The notes beneath the pieces are model-generated. The model saw only the letters and a program-made list of their open reading frames with translations, had not been told where the DNA came from and made no database searches. The translations under genes and the position numbers were made by a program. Positions 13,081 through 16,786 of a stretch of 16,786 nucleotides of DNA are shown one piece after another. The DNA is from Candidatus Zhuqueibacterota bacterium (lineage in GTDB: Bacteria > Zhuqueibacterota > Zhuqueibacteria > Residuimicrobiales > Krinioviventaceae). The DNA lies in assembly GCA_003854995.1 (NCBI GenBank), contig RQOI01000103.1, positions 1 through 16,786 on the forward strand. Direction: 5' to 3'. How positions within the stretch are numbered: position 1 is the stretch's first letter; every line of letters begins with the position of its first letter.

Positions 13081-13404
13081 ATGGGAGCTGATCTCACGCT
13101 TACAGATGCAAACTTTCAGGAACAGGTGCTGCAATCCGATCTTCCTGTGCTGGTTGATTTTTGGGCTGTCTGGTGCGGCCCGTGCAAAATGGTTGCGCCG
13201 ATCCTTGAAGAAATTGCCCGCGATTATGCCGGCAAGATCAAAGTCGGTAAATTGGATGTCGATAACAATCGACAGTCGGCGACGAACTTTGCCATCCGGA
13301 GTATTCCAACAATCCTGCTGTTCAAGGGTGGCGATGTTGTCGAGACCATGATTGGAGCTGTGCCCAAAGCCTACATCATAGATAAAATTTCAAAGCACAT
13401 CTGA
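13081..13404 (+). CDS. trxA: Thioredoxin
   Basis: The 107-residue protein is a classical cytoplasmic thioredoxin: active site W31-C32-G33-P34-C35, buried Asp26, cis-Pro76 in SIPT, and LLFKGG and the GAVPK segment at the C-terminus. It reduces protein disulfides using thioredoxin reductase, which is not in the window. ATG 13081 is chosen over the in-frame GTG at 13057 because GGAG (13071-13074) is at the right distance and MGADLTLTDANF matches the family N-terminus. It is the first gene of a five-gene unit, with manC starting 1 nt after its stop. Confidence 0.97.
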   Translation: MGADLTLTDANFQEQVLQSDLPVLVDFWAVWCGPCKMVAPILEEIARDYAGKIKVGKLDVDNNRQSATNFAIRSIPTILLFKGGDVVETMIGAVPKAYIIDKISKHI

Positions 13405-13405
13405 T

Positions 13406-14488
13406 ATGAGTCGAGTTCTCAAGAATACCTACGCCGTCATTTTAGCCGGAGGTGTTGGGAGTCGTTTTTGGCCAAAGAGCCGAGAGTCAAAGCCGAAACA
13501 ATATCTGTCGCTCATTGATGAGGGGACGCTTTTACAAAACACCGCAGCCCGTCTGCGAGGGCTTTTTACCGAGGATTCGATCTTTGTGGTCTCAAACAGG
13601 GATCAGGAAAACCTCCTGCATGCACAGTTGCCGTGGCTGCCGAATGATCACGTTTTCTTTGAACCCATGGGACGCAACACCGCACCGGCCATTGGGCTGG
13701 CGGCGATTCACCTCATCGAGAGCGATCCGGATGCGCACATGGTGGTGCTGCCGGCAGATCATCGCATCACGAACACCCAGCTTTTCCTCGACACACTGCA
13801 GTTGGCGATCGATTTCGTGCAAGATGACCAGAACGCCCTGGTCACATTCGGCATAAAGCCCTCCTATCCCGCCACCGGCTATGGCTATATTGAATCGGGG
13901 GCGCCGGTGCGGCGCAAGGCTTTTCGTGTCACGCGTTTCACGGAAAAGCCGAATAGAGAATTGGCCACGGAATTCATTCGGCAGGGCAACTATTTCTGGA
14001 ATAGCGGTATGTTTGTCTGGCGCGCTGCGACAATCCTGAAAGAGATTGAACGATACATGCCGGAATGGCATGCAGGATTGCTCGATATTCAATCCGCGCT
14101 TTGTTCTGACAATCACGCTTCCGTGTGCGAAAAGGTCTATTCTTCGCTGCGCGGACAATCGATTGATTTTGGCGTCATGGAAAAAGCGGATCATGTTTAT
14201 GTGGTGCAAGCCGATTTCGGTTGGAGTGATCTCGGAACATGGGAACAAGTGTACAATTCGTCCCCCAAAGATGAAAATGGCAATGTCATCAAAGGTCGGC
14301 CACTGTTACTGAATGTCAGCAATTCTTACATTGATGCTGACGATCGGCTGGTCTCGATCATCGGTGTCGAGGATCTCATCGTCATCGACCAGCCCGATGC
14401 ATTGCTCATCTGCAAAAAGGAAAAATCACAGGACGTGAGATGGGTGGCAAAGGAACTGGAAAGCGCAGGAAAGAAGAACGCGTCATAG
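13406..14488 (+). CDS. manC: Mannose-1-phosphate guanylyltransferase
   Basis: The 360-residue enzyme makes GDP-mannose from mannose-1-phosphate and GTP for surface polysaccharide or glycolipid synthesis. Motifs: nucleotide-binding LAGGVGSRFWPKSR (13-26) with SKPKQ (28-32), EPMGRNTAPAIGLAA, VLPADH, GYGYIE, FTEKPN, WNSGMFVW, IDFGVMEKAD and FGWSDLGTW. It has the nucleotidyltransferase domain and a short beta-helix tail but not the C-terminal phosphomannose isomerase cupin found in the bifunctional form, which fits its length. ATG 13406 follows the thioredoxin stop by 1 nt with no strong SD, so it is likely coupled. Confidence 0.96.
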   Translation: MSRVLKNTYAVILAGGVGSRFWPKSRESKPKQYLSLIDEGTLLQNTAARLRGLFTEDSIFVVSNRDQENLLHAQLPWLPNDHVFFEPMGRNTAPAIGLAAIHLIESDPDAHMVVLPADHRITNTQLFLDTLQLAIDFVQDDQNALVTFGIKPSYPATGYGYIESGAPVRRKAFRVTRFTEKPNRELATEFIRQGNYFWNSGMFVWRAATILKEIERYMPEWHAGLLDIQSALCSDNHASVCEKVYSSLRGQSIDFGVMEKADHVYVVQADFGWSDLGTWEQVYNSSPKDENGNVIKGRPLLLNVSNSYIDADDRLVSIIGVEDLIVIDQPDALLICKKEKSQDVRWVAKELESAGKKNAS

Positions 14489-14763
14489 AGAGCCTGGATA
14501 ACGGGTCGGTTCTTGCTCAGCTGCTCGGACTGGCCAAGCAACTTGGTATGACGGTGCGGCAAGACATCGGTGAGTTCAAGGGCGGGAGTTGCCGGGTGGC
14601 GGACAAGCACCTGGTGATTCTGAGAAAAACTGATCCGGACATGCAAAAAATTGATATTCTGACGCGTGAATTGGCAGCAGCGCCGTTCGATGGTATAGAG
14701 ATTGACTCTGCGGTGCGGCACTATCTCGAGCAGTGCAAGGAAAAGTATGGCAGCCCTGTTTAG
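14440..14763 (+). CDS. Small hypothetical protein between manC and a PtsN-like gene
   Basis: This 107-residue protein has no family I can name. The first ~15 residues are strongly basic (MGGKGTGKRRKEER). The rest, two helices flanking strands, contains LLGLAKQLGMTVRQDIG, GGSCRVADKHLVILRK, and DILTRELAAAPFDGIEIDSAVRHYLEQ, the look of a small soluble alpha/beta domain. The frame overlaps manC by 49 nt from ATG 14440, which has AGGA about 7 nt upstream; a later start near residue 18 is possible, and the basic head could then be an artefact. The stop TAG is part of the SD of the next gene, so it sits firmly in the operon. Confidence 0.68.
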   Translation: MGGKGTGKRRKEERVIESLDNGSVLAQLLGLAKQLGMTVRQDIGEFKGGSCRVADKHLVILRKTDPDMQKIDILTRELAAAPFDGIEIDSAVRHYLEQCKEKYGSPV

Positions 14764-14767
14764 GAGG
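14762..14767 (+). promoter_or_regulatory. Shine-Dalgarno site fixing the PtsN-like start
   Basis: AGGAGG lies 7 nt before ATG 14775. It supports this start over the earlier in-frame start at 14733 and overlaps the stop codon of the preceding gene. Confidence 0.8.
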
Positions 14768-14774
14768 AAGTTCC

Positions 14775-15236
14775 ATGCAAAGACATGAATTGCGTGGCCA
14801 TTTGCGAGAGGCTCTTTTTATACCCTCCATGAAGGCGACGACAAAAGACCAGGCGTTGGAAGAGCTGCTGGATTTATTCGTCGCCGAAAGATATGTGCGG
14901 AATAAACAGCTCGTCCTGGAGATGCTCAGGCAGCGAGAAATGCTGGGCAGCACAAGCCTGGGCAAGGGAGTGGCTGTGCCGCATGGTCGTACGACGGCGA
15001 CCGCGGATGTTATCATCGCTTTTGGCCGCTCCGAAAAGGGCGTTCACTTTGATGCAAGTGACGAGAAACCTGTCACGCTGTTTTTTATGGTCATCGCACC
15101 GCACAACGATGAAGGGAATATTTATCTGCCCATTCTGGGCTCGCTGGTCACGATTCTGAAAGACACGAAAAAGAGAAATGCCCTCAATAAAGTCACGACG
15201 TTCGCGGAATTGGTCGCTCTTATCGATGGAGAATGA
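14775..15236 (+). CDS. PTS EIIA (PtsN-like) domain protein
   Basis: The 153-residue protein is a single EIIA domain of the fructose/nitrogen (type 2) class. The phosphorylation site is His70 in STSLGKGVAVPHGRT; other conserved parts are the N-terminal helix pair (KDQALEELLDLF), LEMLRQREMLGST, KPVTLFFMVIAP and ILGSLVTILKD. It resembles both PtsN of the nitrogen PTS and the EIIA domains attached to permeases. No EI, HPr, EIIB/C or rpoN gene is visible, so a regulatory role is more likely than sugar transport, but this is inference. Its stop overlaps the ATG of the next gene (ATGA). Confidence 0.9.
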   Translation: MQRHELRGHLREALFIPSMKATTKDQALEELLDLFVAERYVRNKQLVLEMLRQREMLGSTSLGKGVAVPHGRTTATADVIIAFGRSEKGVHFDASDEKPVTLFFMVIAPHNDEGNIYLPILGSLVTILKDTKKRNALNKVTTFAELVALIDGE

Positions 15237-15574
15237 GGATGGGAAACAGTGAACTGGAGCAGCTGATTTCGCTGCAGGATCTGGACCTGATGATTGAGGA
15301 ATCGCAAGAGGTCGAAAAATTGGGATTCTCAATCACCGGCTGCAGTGAGTTGAGGATCGCTCGCGAAGAGTTGGCTGCAAAAATCAGTAAACCGCTGTTG
15401 TTTCGTTACGAGCGACTGCGGAAAAAATTGAAAAGAGCGATCGTGCCCGTCAAGAACGATATCTGCCTGGGCTGTTTTCTGCATCAGCCGACAGCCATCG
15501 GTGCGCAGGCGCGCGAAGGAGTTGATCTGTTCACCTGCGAAAATTGCGGCAGGATGCTCTATTGGTTAGATTAG
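15233..15574 (+). CDS. C4-type zinc-ribbon protein with short N-terminal helix
   Basis: The 113-residue protein ends in a zinc ribbon with C78-x2-C81 and C102-x2-C105 (CLGC and CENC). The N-terminal SELEQLISLQDLDLMIEES helix and the basic helix RYERLRKKLKRA before the ribbon resemble the zf-RING_7/DUF164 family, whose members have a long coiled coil; here the coil is short. That family includes proteins of little-known function, some linked to ribosomes or secretion. ATG 15233 overlaps the preceding stop (ATGA); a second ATG at 15239 is equally possible. Last gene before the hairpin at 15577. Confidence 0.8.
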   Translation: MRMGNSELEQLISLQDLDLMIEESQEVEKLGFSITGCSELRIAREELAAKISKPLLFRYERLRKKLKRAIVPVKNDICLGCFLHQPTAIGAQAREGVDLFTCENCGRMLYWLD

Positions 15575-15576
15575 CT

Positions 15577-15608
15577 CGGCTGCCCTTGCCGGCAGCCGTC
15601 ATTCTTTT
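15577..15608 (+). terminator. Intrinsic terminator candidate between convergent genes
   Basis: CGGCTGCC (15577-15584) and GGCAGCCG (15591-15598) form a perfect 8-bp GC-rich stem with a 6-nt loop, 3 nt after the zinc-ribbon stop. The following TCATTCTTTT is only a broken T-run, so termination may be partial. It separates the thioredoxin operon from the convergent gene ending at 15607. Confidence 0.65.
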
Positions 15609-16786
15609 AAATGAGGCCCAATCCTTTCCCCACCCGCTCAAAAGTGCCAAGGACCACGTCCAGTTCTTCCTCCGAATGGGTGGCCATATAGCTCGTGCGC
15701 AATAACGCCATGCCTGGCGGCACTGCCGGGCTGACCACCGGATTGCATATGACATCATTTTCAAACAGAGCGCGCCAAAACGTAAATGCTTTTTCATCAT
15801 CGCCGATGATGATGGGGATGATCGGCGTCTCGCTGTTGCCGATGTTGAATCCCAACTGCGCATAGCCCTCTTTCATCTTGCGGTAATTGCGCCACAACTT
15901 GGCAATTCGTTCCGGCTCTTTTTGCAGAATATCCAGACAGGCGAGCACCGCGGCCACAGCCGATGGCGGGGGACTCGCTGAAAAGATGAGCGCCCGCGCG
16001 TTGTGTTTGATGTGCCGGATGACCTCCTCTTCGCCGGCGATGTAACCGCCGATGGAGGCAAAGGATTTGCTGAACGTGCCCATGACGAGATCCACTTTAT
16101 CGATCAAGCCGAAATGTTCAGCGGTGCCTGCGCCGGTCTTGCCGAGCACACCGATCGAATGGGCGTCGTCCACCATCACTCTGGCGCCGTGCTTTTCAGC
16201 CACCTTGACGAGTTCCGGGAGATTGACAATATCACCGCCCATGCTGAAGACGCCATCCGTCACGATCAATACGCCGCCGCTGACGCCGTTGCGCGACAGG
16301 ACGTCATCCAAATCTGCCATGTCATTGTGGCGATACTTCAGGGAGCGACCAAAGGCCAGACGCGTGCCATCGACAATGCTCGCGTGATTTTCTGCGTCGC
16401 CGATGACCAGATCCTTACGGCCGACGAGCGTTGAAATCGTCCCCTGATTCGTCTGAAATCCGGTCGAAAAAATGAGCGCCTTTTCCATCTGCATAAAGTC
16501 GGCCAGGCGCTCCTCCAGCTCCTCATGAATGGTGAGCGTTCCGTTGAGAAATCGCGATCCGGTGCAGCTCGAGCCAAATTTATCTATCGCTTCTTTGGCC
16601 GCTGTTTTGACGCGTTCGTCCTGCGTCAAACCCAGATAATTATTCGACCCGATCATTATCTTTTTCCTGCCGCCGATTGTCACCGTGGTGTCCGCTCCCG
16701 ATTCAATGGCGATGAAATAGGGGTACCATCCCTCTTCGATTGCCTTCTTGGCACGTGCACTGTTTCCCTGCGAACATTTTGCGAAC
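15607..16786 (-). CDS. Alpha-oxoamine synthase, serine palmitoyltransferase/KBL-like (5' partial)
   Basis: The gene runs off the right edge; the visible 392 or so codons include sequence upstream of the GTG at 16683 (reading FAKCSQGNSARAKKAIEEG and then WYPYFIAIESGAD), so the true start lies outside. This PLP enzyme family condenses an amino acid with an acyl-CoA and releases CO2: 2-amino-3-ketobutyrate CoA ligase, 8-amino-7-oxononanoate synthase and serine palmitoyltransferase. Seen motifs: SNNYLGLT, GSRFLNGTLTIHEELEE, STGFQTNQG, NHASIVDGTRL, TDGVFSMGGDI, VDDAHSIGVLG, the PLP-lysine site GTFSKSFASIGGY, HNARALIFSASPPP and PIIPIIIGD. The GTFSKSFASIGG, RHNDM and SMGGDIVNLPELV forms are closer to serine palmitoyltransferase-like proteins of Bacteroidota than to BioF or Kbl, so sphingolipid-base synthesis is plausible but unproven. 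Confidence 0.9.
   Translation of the reverse strand, partial: FAKCSQGNSARAKKAIEEGWYPYFIAIESGADTTVTIGGRKKIMIGSNNYLGLTQDERVKTAAKEAIDKFGSSCTGSRFLNGTLTIHEELEERLADFMQMEKALIFSTGFQTNQGTISTLVGRKDLVIGDAENHASIVDGTRLAFGRSLKYRHNDMADLDDVLSRNGVSGGVLIVTDGVFSMGGDIVNLPELVKVAEKHGARVMVDDAHSIGVLGKTGAGTAEHFGLIDKVDLVMGTFSKSFASIGGYIAGEEEVIRHIKHNARALIFSASPPPSAVAAVLACLDILQKEPERIAKLWRNYRKMKEGYAQLGFNIGNSETPIIPIIIGDDEKAFTFWRALFENDVICNPVVSPAVPPGMALLRTSYMATHSEEELDVVLGTFERVGKGLGLI

Overview
The window looks like a chromosomal segment of a Gram-negative-type bacterium with no close cultured relative that I can name. An outer-membrane beta-barrel protein with a terminal Phe, a Tat-type signal and several lipoprotein-like or exported proteins point to two membranes. 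The serine-palmitoyltransferase-like enzyme and promoter -10 boxes resembling TAnnTTTG lean towards the Bacteroidota/Calditrichota/FCB side, but this is an inference. I see no phage, transposon, CRISPR, rRNA or tRNA signals.

Left part (1-2200): the N-terminus of an exported, lipoprotein-like protein runs off the left edge on the minus strand. Two overlapping plus-strand frames (303-894) of unknown function are probably one gene split by a frameshift, and they end at a strong intrinsic terminator (998-1042). A Tat-exported TIM-barrel sugar isomerase/epimerase-like protein follows behind its own promoter candidate (1127-1154).

DNA-repair-like block (2185-7416, minus strand, read right to left): a 1053-residue fusion of an endonuclease-Q-type PHP nuclease with a UvrD/Rep SF1 helicase, ending in a textbook beta-clamp binding motif; then a ParB/Spo0J-like protein; then a spore-photoproduct-lyase-like radical SAM protein that lacks the hydrogen-donor cysteine of true SPL. 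The last two overlap by ATGA. This is the most interesting part of the window and reads as a candidate DNA damage processing module. A 49-residue zinc ribbon (DUF5679 type) with its own terminator lies just upstream.

Middle block (7804-10743, minus strand): acpS, the bifunctional NAD(P)H-hydrate repair enzyme Nnr, a VanZ-like membrane protein and an outer-membrane beta-barrel protein form one transcription unit in which every junction is a 4-nt stop/start overlap, behind a promoter candidate at 10787-10817.

Right part (10885-15608, plus strand): an ECF sigma factor without an adjacent anti-sigma gene, a GNAT acetyltransferase and a DUF456 membrane protein. Then comes a promoter candidate and a tight operon of thioredoxin, mannose-1-phosphate guanylyltransferase, a small unknown protein, a PTS-EIIA/PtsN-like protein and a C4 zinc-ribbon protein, closed by a hairpin. 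A convergent alpha-oxoamine synthase (serine palmitoyltransferase/KBL type) runs off the right edge.
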